Shown in pieces: positions 35,801 to 44,839 of a stretch of DNA of 64,000 nt; positions within the stretch are counted from its first letter, which is position 1, and each line of letters begins with the position of its first letter. The position numbers were made by a program, and so were the translations under genes. This DNA comes from Sarocladium kiliense (taxonomy: Eukaryota > Ascomycota > Sordariomycetes > Hypocreales > Sarocladiaceae): contig JAUZTG010000050.1 of the NCBI GenBank assembly GCA_030734395.1, forward strand, positions 183,852 to 247,851, given 5' to 3'. A model generated the notes under the pieces. The model saw nothing but the letters and a program-made list of their open reading frames with translations. It was not told the origin of the DNA and searched no databases.

Positions 35801-36599
35801 CGTGGGTAGATGTATTGATCGGCACATTTCTGACCGTAGCTTCGACAATCTCCACGAAACGCTTTACCTCCTCATCAGAGGAAAGTCGGACTCGATTAGT
35901 TTGTGCTGATGGAAAGCGCAGCTCGGGGAGGAGCACGCTTAGTGTGAAGTGGTCGGAGCTGGTAGCCAGGTGGTCCTCAATGGTGGCCTCGGCTAGATCG
36001 ATATTGCTGAAAGCCAAGTCTATCGTGTTGCCCCGTGGGTTGGTAGGCACGTCGATCTCGTTCAGCAGAGCCAGACCGCTGTGTGATGCCCAGGAGGCGA
36101 TTGCCTCGCCTCGGTGTTGCGGGCGACCTGTCTGCCAAGTGGGATGCTTTGCGTTGAAGTCGCCTGCCACCAAGCATTTTGGGGGGACGGGCCATTGTAG
36201 TAGGGTCTCAAGAGCGGCGTCGTAGCCTGGTTGCCGGTAAAAGTTGACTAGTGTAATGTCGTTCACTTTGAGCCAGAGTATGTCTCTTGACATTGCTGGG
36301 CGGACTTGATCTGCCAGGAGGCTGGGCCGTCTCCTGACATATGTCATGACCCTGGGTCGAGTGTCTGTGTTGATCCAGTGATCAACAGGGGAAAAGGTAT
36401 CGTAGGAAGGATGCGTCTTGGTGAGACATTTATCCCTTATGATTGCTGTCCAAGGCTCTTGGAGAAGAACGATGTCGTATTGTTCGGTGTCGGCAAGGGC
36501 GAGGGCACAGTCGTGCGCGGGTGGGCTCTTGCCGACGTTTGCTTGGAAGATCCTAAGGCTTCCTCGTCCATCTCTATTCATGCGCGGCCATCTCGTCAT
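32865..36599 (-). CDS. LINE-1 ORF2: endonuclease, reverse transcriptase, RNase H, 1,244 aa
   Basis: Supplies the nicking endonuclease and reverse transcriptase for target-primed insertion. Domains in order: APE-type endonuclease (LRIFQANVGKS, LLQEPW, VAGDFNAKHPTW, SSDHFTLSV) about 15-240; reverse transcriptase (PKPGRRDLTSPRSWRPISLL, TMDIQGAFDTV, CGLPQGSPTSPILF, RFGYADDTAIL) about 430-700; RNase H (VVYSDGSKTNEGAAG, DSEATGALEGL, CLDNIAA, WVPGHTGIPGNDEADALAK) about 960-1110; a C-terminal CxC...H...C cluster (LCSCGRRKAPSHIFYC). The YADD catalytic pair and the RNase H acidic residues are present. Its ATG overlaps the ORF1 stop (ATGA, 36599-36596), suggesting termination-reinitiation. Confidence 0.95.
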   Translation of the reverse strand: MTRWPRMNRDGRGSLRIFQANVGKSPPAHDCALALADTEQYDIVLLQEPWTAIIRDKCLTKTHPSYDTFSPVDHWINTDTRPRVMTYVRRRPSLLADQVRPAMSRDILWLKVNDITLVNFYRQPGYDAALETLLQWPVPPKCLVAGDFNAKHPTWQTGRPQHRGEAIASWASHSGLALLNEIDVPTNPRGNTIDLAFSNIDLAEATIEDHLATSSDHFTLSVLLPELRFPSAQTNRVRLSSDEEVKRFVEIVEATVRNVPINTSTHEELDTLASDLVTILQKAVKAAGRPAHKKGRSAPWWTEECASAAAKYRAIRRAYPLGFCKDAQMARRDFQRVVRKEKRRYWRELIDNLSDSSSIFKAARWIKSPGPFQPPPLQVGDVVYESQQEKAEALRRATLERRTSENDILDPWESIDPPRKVPFSTEVTPEEVKDAILRAGNTSPGADNITVKLLRASWHAIAEHVCTLFRECLSAGYHPKAFREAEVVMIPKPGRRDLTSPRSWRPISLLSCLGKGLERLIAGRLAWASIHHGVLHPQQSGALPKRSAVDLVAALVHDIEEAFARDQVVTLVTMDIQGAFDTVMRNRLTARLREQGWPEHIARWVHSFMSDRSARIRYQDITTPSTPLQCGLPQGSPTSPILFLLYTEPIYRLGNAQGRFGYADDTAILCIGDSLEATAAEAAQRIDELASWGAANGVSFDPDKTEVMHFSRKPIKREPPPVRHGEMVKRPEAAMRWLGIWLDRTLSFKTHVEKWTAKAQNVARHLRGLTNTKHGPRPSLVRQAVRACVEPVLLFGAEAWYPGLTRPSWSQPSKGVSTRVKSLIKKMNKCLKQSMRAVLPVWRTTPIATLHRESGIPPVAQLLEASRLRFAARLKGLDAAHPLASRTRTAITPPIIRLIKRKYQQTPAAPRTRLRRTNELLPSCKRPVLLQHCPSKQEPLQTASKKDTAADFRDWLQDLPSLTLVVYSDGSKTNEGAAGYGFAVHQDGQQIARGCGRLGLAEVFDSEATGALEGLKAALEHQGSSAPTPIIVCLDNIAAARCLRGKPSDSSQDIFIEFQDLAAAHGATTVRWVPGHTGIPGNDEADALAKAGCLEATPTGALPTLAYLRRAARQRSKDAFQVWWEESAPENYRALKLPATTRCPPELNLPRGTLHHLVAARSQHGDFADYHERLEHADAQLLCSCGRRKAPSHIFYCRKVPPRCRMRLAPSPTAAVNRAIGKNFNEFVKIAKSSAFFERVCFRY

Positions 36600-38227
36600 A
36601 AGCTCGGCGCGGGTTCATGTTGTCGGCGTCTCTTGAGACGAGAGGCTATTGCCTCAGGCTCTGTTGCCTCGGGCTCTATGGTGGTTGCCACTACGATACA
36701 TGACGGCGAGGAGACCGTCATCTCATCGACAGGGCTTGCGGGCCGAGTGGTCTGGCCAGGCACTGCTTCTTGATCGATCCGCGGCTCGGTCTCCCCGCCA
36801 TCAGGCAGGGCTTGCCCACGATTGCCCCGTGACTCAGGATTCTTCTGATAGAATAGTTCTCTGCCGATCTTTCGGATCGCGACTTTCTGTTCCCTGGTCA
36901 GGTATCGTAGCATTCCATGCACCCTCTTGGGCCGTGCGAGGCAGTTGGTGGTGTCATCGGCTTCATGCGGTGCGAGGCAGTTGATGCACTGGGTCGGCGT
37001 GCTGCAATTTTCTGTCCCATGGGCAGGCTTGCCGCAGGTCTTGCAGATCGGTAGTCGTTTGCAACCTCGCGGGCCGTGGTAGCCCCAGCAGACAGTGCAT
37101 TGTCTTGGCGGCTGTGGTTTGTTGATGAGTATAGCGTGAGAGCTCGTTCCAAATAGGGTCCAGGGACGTTTCGTCGGTTCCGTGAAAGACACAATGAGGG
37201 TCTTGGATGGGAGTTCGTTGGAGTCGTGACGGGATGGTTTGACACTTACAGGCTCGAGGCCTGTCTGGCATTTGATTTCGTCTAAGGTGGCTGTGTCGTA
37301 GTTCACTTCATTGCCTTGTAAGTCTGTAAGTCGACGAGGGCAGTTGGGCACAATATATTTGTACCACTTCTGGCTAGCCTCAACATTGATCGCGCCCAGT
37401 TCACGGGACCAGTCTTCTTTCTGTCGGAGTAATTTGTCACGGGTTGCTGCGTCAGCTGCGCGAATCGCCCAGCCGGAAGCAACCGGGATGGCATGAATTA
37501 GTTGAGGGTTTATGCCTGTCTTTTGCGCAACATGCGTTCGGATTGCGAAGCTGGTTTGTGTTCTAGCCTGTGCTTCGGGCTCAAGTCGCACGAAGACCCG
37601 GAGATCTTCAGCGGGGCGCACGAATGGAGTAGGTCCATGGGGATGTGGGAGGTTCTGTTTCTGGTGTTGATGGTGGGGGCGGACTTCAGGGGTTACAGCT
37701 GGGAGAGTGCCAGTTGACGAGCCGGCGACGACGCTGCTGTATGTCGGTATTAGCGATGGTGTAGTCGTGTTCAGGACCTGGTTCCAGTAGTCTAGAAAGT
37801 TGGCTGAAAAGCGCTGAGCAAAGTCCCGTTCCTGCTTGGACGTGAATTGTTTCGCTGTCTCCTCAAAGGCTGTACAGAAGGCTCTGAAGACGGTAAGCTT
37901 GGTGTTGTAGGCTTCGGTGTGTGCTTGGGCAAGCTGGTTAGCTGAGTCCGCAATGCTTATTGGTTGGCCCTCTCCTTGTGGCGCCTGATTCGGAAGAGCA
38001 TTAAAGGTAGCGTGCTGCGGTCCCGTGACTACGGCAGCGGTGATCCGGTTGGTGGGTGATGATGGTGTCTGAGCCGGCTGTGGCTGTCGCCTTGGTAGAG
38101 CAGTGATTGGCCGCTCGACCGCAGGAACGCTTCTACGTAGTAGGGCCGCACGCGCCCTTTGAGGTGTGATGACTTCCCACGTGAGGCCATTTGGGAATGC
38201 TTCAGGGCCGGGCGTGGCAGCTGCCAT
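36596..38227 (-). CDS. LINE-1 ORF1: gag-like RNA-binding protein, 543 aa
   Basis: Nucleic-acid-binding coat-like protein of the element. The start is taken at the first ATG in frame (MAAATPGPEAFPNG, 38227); the frame itself opens with TTG at 38278. A Pro/Gln-rich N-terminus precedes a helical region (about 110-180), SYSSVVAGSS-like segment, an RRM-like block (DLRVFVRLEPEAQ) and three CCHC/CCCC knuckle-like repeats near 390-450 (CTVCWGYHGPRGC, CKTCGKPAHGTENC, CINCLAPHEADDTTNC). The C-terminus is basic (SRLKRRRQHEP). It ends in the ATGA shared with ORF2. Confidence 0.9.
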   Translation of the reverse strand: MAAATPGPEAFPNGLTWEVITPQRARAALLRRSVPAVERPITALPRRQPQPAQTPSSPTNRITAAVVTGPQHATFNALPNQAPQGEGQPISIADSANQLAQAHTEAYNTKLTVFRAFCTAFEETAKQFTSKQERDFAQRFSANFLDYWNQVLNTTTPSLIPTYSSVVAGSSTGTLPAVTPEVRPHHQHQKQNLPHPHGPTPFVRPAEDLRVFVRLEPEAQARTQTSFAIRTHVAQKTGINPQLIHAIPVASGWAIRAADAATRDKLLRQKEDWSRELGAINVEASQKWYKYIVPNCPRRLTDLQGNEVNYDTATLDEIKCQTGLEPVSVKPSRHDSNELPSKTLIVSFTEPTKRPWTLFGTSSHAILINKPQPPRQCTVCWGYHGPRGCKRLPICKTCGKPAHGTENCSTPTQCINCLAPHEADDTTNCLARPKRVHGMLRYLTREQKVAIRKIGRELFYQKNPESRGNRGQALPDGGETEPRIDQEAVPGQTTRPASPVDEMTVSSPSCIVVATTIEPEATEPEAIASRLKRRRQHEPAPSL

Positions 38228-38356
38228 CGCCGCGGCCAGAGGCTGCGCGGAGCGTGGATTGGGCTTTTCGTGGTGCAATTGTTAGGCAAATGTATGTGGG
38301 ATAAGGCTACTTTCTTAACAGCAGCGTGCCAAGAAAGTATGATGACAAAGGAAGGT

Positions 38357-38370
38357 GGCTCTTCCGGGCT
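38357..38370. repeat. 14-bp target site duplication, right copy
   Basis: ggctcttccgggct, identical to 32400-32413; marks the 5' end of the LINE. Confidence 0.9.
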
Positions 38371-39227
38371 GAATCGCGTAAACACTAACTGCAGGGTAAC
38401 GCGTATCACCAGCCAAAGTGGAGACCGTCTCCAAGGTTGAAGGCTGCTGTAGTAGAATACTTCATCTCGAGTGTTTTTCCATATCGCCAACGTTTCGGCT
38501 TTCCGTCCAAGGGGGGCCAGGACAGAGATGAGAAACTCAGTGACAATTTCGGGGTGTGTCGTGTCGCGATCCTCGTCGTGCATATGGGCCGCCTTTTTAG
38601 CCTTTGGCTGGGTGTCTTGCACCCGCTGTTGGCTCATCTTGGCCACAGTGGACGCGACCGCCTCGCGAAAGGAAGGATTTTGTAAGACATCGCGCGGAAT
38701 ATATACACCCGAGGCTGGGAACGTGCGTCTGAGTCTACCCCTCGTCGATATAACGTGCTCGTTGGTGGGAGACACCTCGAAGACTTCGACAAGGATGTCG
38801 TCTTTGACGGCGCTGAAGACAAGTCCTGCGTTTTGTGCAGATACGTGAAGGACGATTGATCCCCCTAGAAGCAAATGTCACTCAACGGCCTTCAAGACTA
38901 GATAGCACTGAGAAACATACCATGGTAATCAAGCTGTCTGAAAGCACGCACGAGAGCAAGCTCGTCAACCGCATATCGATCAGCGCTACACATATGGATC
39001 TCCTGCATCCTGCGGAGCATTGTGACAGCAGCATCAATGGCACCACGTTGTTGGTGCGGGCCGACGCTACGGAAAGCATCGAGACTCTCCAGTGTTGTGT
39101 CCAGAAGGAATTTCTCATTCTGGGGGGTGTAGTCGCTTTCAACTGGGACCTTAGGGGGCAGGAATATGTGATGAAGCAGATAGGACACGTTGTCTTGCGC
39201 CTTGTTGATTTCTGAGATGGAAGCCAT

Positions 39228-39695
39228 ATTCTCACACTATTTTTTGGGACTTTTGGAAGATGTTTATATGAATAAGATCGGGTTGCAGCAGCCATGACTA
39301 TGATCGAGCGCTGCGAGGATATTTATATTAGACTCTAGAGGTACGAACTCTATCGGTGACGTCCAACGAATAAGTCGAATCGCTGATGCGGCTGCGGAGT
39401 ACTCAGACTAAAGTCCAGGTTCGACCATTTCCGGAAGTTCCCCATAGTGAGCACAGGTCGAAGGTCCCACATGTCCTGTCTGGTAAGTGGAACTCGATAC
39501 GCATTGATTGAATCTGGAAGCTGCAGGCCGCGCTAATCCTGATGAAGTGATTACGAGCGCGCCAGCACGGAACCCGCTGTTAAGGGATAGCTCCTTTATT
39601 AGAGTGTAGCTATTTCTTAGGGAAGTGAGCTCTCCAATGGGCAGGGTCACTTTTTAAGCAATTCAGCCGACGCAATGTGATCTGTGCCGACGGTC
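39228..39695. promoter_or_regulatory. Presumed promoter region of the DUF3638 gene
   Basis: 468 bp between the DUF3638 start and the stop of the RNase III-like gene. Read on the minus strand there is a taatataaat TATA-like stretch near 39330-39320, about 95 bp upstream of the ATG. No other element recognised. Confidence 0.35.
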
Positions 39696-41640
39696 CTAAC
39701 TCGATTCGCTCAGCATGGCGAGTAGCGCCCGGGAACCCTTGGGAAGCCTCCCTATGACCTCAGGGTCGATTGCCTCAAGTCGGAAGATCTGCGAGTCCTT
39801 GACCGTGCCCTGCAAGATGTGCCGGACTATGGGGTTAGCGGCCTCACTGAATTCTCGTAAGAGGTTCCCTTGAGATTTGTCCAAGATAGGTAGGAACCTT
39901 TCCAAGTCCGCGACCGTTATTAAACATAGCCTGACTGTATCAGTAGGGACAAGGAGGAGCGCTTCAATACTGACCTCTGATCAGAAAGGTTCAGAAATGA
40001 CTTCGTAGGCGCGTCATGCTCGTAGCATTGTACCAGACCAAGAATCCCTTGCCCAAATCTCTGTGTCAACATGCTAAGCTTCTGTCCCAAGCTCAACAGC
40101 TTCTTGATCTTGTTGTACTTGGAAGTGTAGCTATCTGACAGCTTTGTAAGCCATGGAAAGACGCACTCCATTACGGCCGTGGTAGCTAGGGACTTCTCAT
40201 GATTCTGGGGGTTACCAGGCCTCTTGGGAGTATTCTCAAGGCCTGCATGCATTGAGACCCATCCATCGTGCGAGGGCGCGTGGTGGGCGGAGTAGTGCTC
40301 CCAAAGCTTGAGAATGTGGCACCTCTTGAGCATGGTCAGGCTCGTAATCTGGTTATCCGATGCCTCAATAGCTGAGAACCTTTCTAGTGCTGACAAGTCA
40401 GCTGCCGGCGGCTGAAGAGAAACGTCGGCACCCCTGATGGAGATCAATGTTGCCCGTAGCGCAACAATAGATGAAGCACTGCAGGTTACCAACAGTAGTC
40501 TGAAAAGAGAACTACCTGTCTCCTTTGCTATGGCCATGGTATCGTCCATTATAGCTCGGGTGAGGTAGGTGTGTCCTGGTTCTGAAACGCCATAATTCGT
40601 ACATCGCCTGTTCTCCATGGCGATATACTCCTCGAACGCTTCTTCGTCGCTTCTTAAAGAGCTGATCCTTCGCCGTTTATGATTGCGAGGAACCATTTCC
40701 ATAGAAGGAGCCGAAGTAGAAGGAATGCTGTTGTCATGTGTACGTTTGTTACCAGCACACATTGGTTCAGCCGACCTGTTGCTAGAGGGTGCCGCCCGTG
40801 AGCCACCGCTATCGGCGGCAAAGGTTCCATCAAATGTGGCAATCATCGGATCCCATATTGTAGGATCGGAGTCATCGAATCGCAGGTCTTCCGGATTATC
40901 ATCCAAGCCAGAGCGACACTGCGCAGTATTGTGTCCGGCAATATAAACAATACGCCCACCCGCGTCTTCATCGTACTGTAGTCCGCTCGGGCCAGTAATA
41001 TCGAACACACCAAAGGGAGCAGCGCGGAGTGAAGAAAGCCGTTGGATGTCAACCGGATCAGCGGACTGCAGAACAGGAAGAGACGAGATAGTAGATGAGT
41101 TCCCACAGAGGCTGACGAGTGGACTGGGAACCGTCAGCGCAGGTATTGGATCGGACAAAGTTTCAGCGACTGACCTGAGACGCTGGACAATTGCTCTCAC
41201 GGTGTCTCGAGACTCCGTGTCTTTCCACGCAGCCCCGATGATTGCCCTCATAGCCAGCGCAACAACATAGTTCGAAGCCTCCCCCGATTTTGGACACAGC
41301 TTGATGCAACTTGCGATCCCAAGTTGAGTAGCAGCCGAGGCTAGATGGCTCTTACTGTCGAGTAGAGATTGCATCTCTCCAGTTTGTCCTAGAGTTGGTT
41401 CAGCTACATTTTCACTGTGCAGGGACGGCCGGGCTGACCTCGAGACATTAGTTTCATGTACCCGCTGTCGGCAATGGCCAAGCGAAGAGCCGCCTGCCCA
41501 ATTGATGCCAGTTGTCTATTGCCGTCGTGCCCATCTCCATCCGCCCCAGCTGCCGTCAGCGCTTCCTTCAGCAGCTTCTTGTCGTGAAACTGGTAGCCGA
41601 TGGCCTGCTCCACCAAGAGGCAGTCGGATTCTGCAGCCAT
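39696..41640 (-). CDS. RNase III-domain-like protein with altered active site, three exons, 616 aa
   Basis: Exons about 41640-41439, 41388-39975 and 39930-39696, with introns of 50 and 44 nt; together 617 codons in frame. The first splice joins KLMSRG to QTGEMQSLLDSKSHLAS. The N-terminal 150 residues follow the RNase III fold: VEQAIGYQFHDKKLLKEALT, then DGNRQLASIGQAALRLAI, then the helices ending in IIGAAWKD. In active enzymes the second block is the signature E-R-L-E-F-L-G-D-(A/S); here the positions expected to be Glu and Asp are Ala and Gln, so dsRNA cleavage looks unlikely. The rest has a Ser-rich linker with RNHKRRRIS (nuclear-signal-like) and a helical C-terminal half of unknown function. 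A start 30 bp upstream (41670) is also possible. No dsRNA-binding domain seen. Confidence 0.75.
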
Positions 41641-42163
41641 TGTTCCTTTGCGTTCGCCTCGATTCGGCATATACTCGGGTCGTTTGGGGGTCTGGTGTAC
41701 AATAGTCCTCTTGGGGGGAGACTTGAGAGATCGAGCTGGTGGCGACTAAAGGTTGGGCCTTTTATCCTACTTGTAGCGAGCCATGTGCGCCGCAAATGGC
41801 CGAAAAGCGTCGCATATAGAGTTTGGAACAACGTCATGGTATCGCAGAAACGATTGCCTCAGCTTCGGACGAGCGCTGAGACAATTTGCTAGCGGAAAGG
41901 TTAATCGACATCTACACGAAAGCCGTAGACTTAGCTCAGTTCCGCCTGGAGGTTGGACGAGGTATAAACAAAAACAGAATTGTTATATATAACATACAGC
42001 CCAGAGTAGTTAAACTAGAATGGTGAGCCATGTCGGATCATGAGCCAGCGATGGAGAACTTTCGGCGCCATGCTCGGCTTGCAACAACGGAGCATAACCA
42101 GTAGCCATTTCTTGGAGAAATATGGAGAATAGTAGCAATGTGACAAGCTTGGTGGTGAGCCCA
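41641..42163. other. Intergenic stretch
   Basis: Upstream of the RNase III-like gene. No gene or repeat recognised before the direct repeat at 42164. Confidence 0.45.
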
Positions 42164-42470
42164 GTCCCCGGCCCGGGAGTGGTAAGTGCATCACCCGCGG
42201 TGTATATGCTACTGGTCTCGCTGTCTGTATTTACTACCACTCATGGGCAGACATGCGACATCAGTGCCCCTCGCGGGACTGGTCTCGCTCACTTTGGCCC
42301 GATGACCCTGACCAGTACCAAGCGTCAGGCGCCTGCTGGAGGACCAGTCACCTATTTTTGCATGTCTGTCATGCTTGGTAGCAAACACCTGGTGGCTAGT
42401 ATAATTCACATGAAATCAACCAGCGAGATTAGTACCTGGTCACCAGATAACGGGTGACGTGTTGCGCTCC
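42164..42470 (+). repeat. About 300-bp direct repeat, copy A
   Basis: Begins agtccccggcccgggagtgg and ends near gtgttgcgctccc. It matches copy B at 48975-49278 in the same orientation with, by eye, roughly 6% differences plus small indels. No coding potential is convincing. The two copies lie on either side of the second LINE. Confidence 0.85.
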
Positions 42471-42778
42471 CTTGTTGTTTCGTTGCCCTCGGACTAGGCT
42501 CAGTGCATGGACGGGGTGGCGCACCTCGGAACGCCAGGCCATGGGATGCATGGAAACCAGCAGCCACCGCAATTTTGCCGCCGCTGTACAGGCGCTGGGT
42601 ACTGGTTTCCCTGTCCCATGGCCGGGCCACAACAGTCCCCGGCCTCGGGAAAAAACACCACACCCAGCTCAGAACACATTTTTGAAAACGCGTAAAATAT
42701 TGCTTTCTTTGCAGTAGACCTGTATCTACTTAGGCAATTATTGACGATAACGCGTCCAAAACGCGTCTATCGGCAGTG

Positions 42779-44839
42779 ATGGCGCCTAAGTGGCCACAGG
42801 TCAACAATGGCCCAGAGCACATCAACGAGCACGCCACATACCTCAAGGAAGTAAGCAGCCAACTGCAGGCCGTAGACAGAGGCAGACACAGCCAGGTGCC
42901 ATGGAACACGGTACAAGCATATGTGAACTCCACCCTTGGACTGATCGGCAAGGTCCTGAGACAGCCAGCCCTGCGGGAGATCCTCCAACAGGTCAAAGAT
43001 GCAGCCAAGTGCACACAGAACATCCAACATGACGTCACTATAATCAAGAACTCCGTGGGGACGAGCACGACGGCCCCAACCGCAGCAAACTTCGGGGGAG
43101 GACGGCCCTTGGCTGGAACGTGGGCCCAGGTCGCGGCCGGGGCCAAAGGCGCGCCTATGCCTCCTCCACCAACCCCGGGCAATGCTCCCCAGACCCGAGC
43201 CGGATCCGCAGTCACCGCGTACAAAGATCGAGCCGTGACAGTCAAGCTCAAGAACTCTGGTGTGACAGAGCGCTATCGTACACACTCCTCAGCATGGGTA
43301 CGACAGCAGGTCATAACGGCCATCCAGAACAACGCAGGAACGAAACTGGTCAAGGTGGTCGCCGCATATCAACTCAAGAGCGGAGACATACAGATCTTTA
43401 CCAGCACCACTGCTGAAGCGGCAAAACTGAAGGGAAACTCAGGATGGCTCAAGGGCCTCGGCGAACACGCGGAAGTGGTTGTGCCTACCTACGGGGTGAT
43501 TGTCCATGGCATCCCGACCAACTCAATCAATGTCAATGATCAAAGAGCAACCATCGAACAGATACTCGCAGACAACCACACGGTCATTCCCGGGGCGAAG
43601 ATATCGCATGTGGGATGGCTAACGAAGGAGGGGACGCTCAAACGAGCGTCCTCTATCGTGGTTGAATTTACAGACCCAAGAATGGCGAACGCCACGATCT
43701 ACGCCGGACTGGCCTGGGAGGGCCAGATACATCAATGCCAACTCTACGACCGCGCCTGCAGAATCAAGCAATGCTTCCGTTGCTACAATTACGGTCACAT
43801 CACCACTCAATGCAACGCAACCCAAGTTTGCGGCTATTGCGCGGAGCACCACGAGACTAAACACTGCCGTCATAGGGGGATGGAGGGATTCACTCCTCGA
43901 TGCGCAGTTTGCAAAGACAGTCACACTGCATGGAGCAATGCCTGCCCAGCGAGAAAGAAAGAAACAGAACGCATAAAACAAGCAAAGGATGCCCGCAGCA
44001 TCTACTGGCATGTGCCTCTTAGAGACGGAACCACAGAACAAGGCACGCGGCCCATGTGCAGTGCCCGTGAGGAAGACGACGATACTGGTGAACCAGCGAT
44101 CACTGAAAACAACCACCAGTCCGACCAAACCCAGGACCTCGCCCAGCGCCATCAGCCCGCTGGTATACCAGGAACACTAGGAGCAACAGGGATTCAGATT
44201 CTGGTTACCCCACCAGCTGGAGAAGGAACAGAGGGACAATTAGTCGCACAGCCAGAGCATGGCGACTTCTCGGGCATTGACGAACCCTTCATAGATCCTC
44301 TGTTGCGGCAGGGCGGAGGCCCACACGGCTCAGCGTACCCGCTGGAGGGGATAGAAGGCCTGTCAATGCGGGAGGCAGACAACTGGCTCGCTCACCTCGG
44401 TAGCTCCGACAATGACAACTGGCTGGGAACTATCACAGTGGCAACTGAAGCGGAACCGGACCCCTCACCGCTCACCTCGGTAGCGACAAACCCACGGACG
44501 ACTCAGGGAAACCTATACAGAGCATGCGAGTGCCCGGAGCACCAAGATATATATGAGAGCTGGCCAACGAAGGACGCCGACCTGACGGTGGCAAAATGCA
44601 TGAAGATATGCATGTACTGTGGGAGAGAATTCCAATACGCAGCGCAGCTCCGCAAACACATGAGAAATGTATACGCCAATAGGAACTTGACAGTCGCGCT
44701 CGAGAAGAATGGCAGATGGTGTTCTCGGACCCCAACGTGGACCCCAAGAGACAGGGAGGCGGCACCAGCTAGCCGACGGCGATCCCGAACGGCCAGGGAC
44801 ACCCATACAGACAGCACCGAAGCAGCCCCGTCCCTATGA
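42779..44839 (+). CDS. LINE-2 ORF1: gag-like protein, 686 aa
   Basis: The first in-frame ATG is 42779 (MAPKWPQVNNGPEHINEHAT). A helical N-terminal region is followed by TWAQVAAGAKG, an RRM-like block (AVTVKLKNSGVTERYRTHSS...QLKSGDIQIFTSTTAEA), and zinc knuckles at about 330-385 (CFRCYNYGHITTQC, CGYCAEHHETKHC, CAVCKDSHTAWSNAC). Unusually it continues for about 300 more residues and ends with a C2H2-like CMYCGREFQYAAQLRKHM segment. Its stop overlaps the ORF2 start. Confidence 0.9.
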   Translation: MAPKWPQVNNGPEHINEHATYLKEVSSQLQAVDRGRHSQVPWNTVQAYVNSTLGLIGKVLRQPALREILQQVKDAAKCTQNIQHDVTIIKNSVGTSTTAPTAANFGGGRPLAGTWAQVAAGAKGAPMPPPPTPGNAPQTRAGSAVTAYKDRAVTVKLKNSGVTERYRTHSSAWVRQQVITAIQNNAGTKLVKVVAAYQLKSGDIQIFTSTTAEAAKLKGNSGWLKGLGEHAEVVVPTYGVIVHGIPTNSINVNDQRATIEQILADNHTVIPGAKISHVGWLTKEGTLKRASSIVVEFTDPRMANATIYAGLAWEGQIHQCQLYDRACRIKQCFRCYNYGHITTQCNATQVCGYCAEHHETKHCRHRGMEGFTPRCAVCKDSHTAWSNACPARKKETERIKQAKDARSIYWHVPLRDGTTEQGTRPMCSAREEDDDTGEPAITENNHQSDQTQDLAQRHQPAGIPGTLGATGIQILVTPPAGEGTEGQLVAQPEHGDFSGIDEPFIDPLLRQGGGPHGSAYPLEGIEGLSMREADNWLAHLGSSDNDNWLGTITVATEAEPDPSPLTSVATNPRTTQGNLYRACECPEHQDIYESWPTKDADLTVAKCMKICMYCGREFQYAAQLRKHMRNVYANRNLTVALEKNGRWCSRTPTWTPRDREAAPASRRRSRTARDTHTDSTEAAPSL

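Larger units (their letters stand above)
32414..38356 (-). mobile_element. Apparently complete Tad/I-like LINE retrotransposon (LINE-1 of this window), about 5.9 kb
   Basis: The element runs on the minus strand from 38356 to 32414. It has a short 5' leader (about 130 bp), a gag-like ORF1, an ORF2 with endonuclease, reverse transcriptase and RNase H, a 3' region of about 450 bp, and ends in a short (ttaag)n tail at 32413-32432. It is flanked by ggctcttccgggct on both sides (32400-32413 and 38357-38370). Both ORFs are open over their full length, so this copy may be young and potentially mobile. Confidence 0.9.
23847..39227 (-). pseudogene. DUF3638/DUF3645 giant ATPase-like gene, split by a LINE insertion
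   Basis: Reading 5' to 3' on the minus strand: exon 1 39227-38921, exon 2 from 38864 into the insertion site at 38357, continuing after the LINE at 32399 down to 25159, and the last exon 25105-23847. Introns are 56 nt (GTATGT...TCTAG) and 53 nt (GTGTGT...CACAG). Counting these segments with one copy of the 14-bp duplication gives 9,315 nt, exactly 3,105 codons, so the pre-insertion gene was a perfect 3,104-aa frame. N-terminus (LLHHIFLPPKVP) and SAQNAGLVF, KTRDEV-like and RRSPLWLVIRV blocks match the usual start of this family. A Walker-A-like GEGKSS lies near 27000 and a DEAH block (FLDEAHTRGTD) near 25250, both in the DUF3638/DUF3645 region. The family is widespread in fungi with no settled function; the motifs suggest nucleotide hydrolysis. 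As it stands, translation from the true start runs into the LINE and ends at 38029. The 2,426-aa downstream frame has an ATG 23 bp past the insertion but no known promoter. Confidence 0.9.

Noticed and set aside
32400..38370. Reading the LINE as a giant retained intron of the DUF3638 gene
   Set aside because: The exact direct duplication, tail sequence and complete LINE coding capacity fit insertion, not an intron with splice sites.
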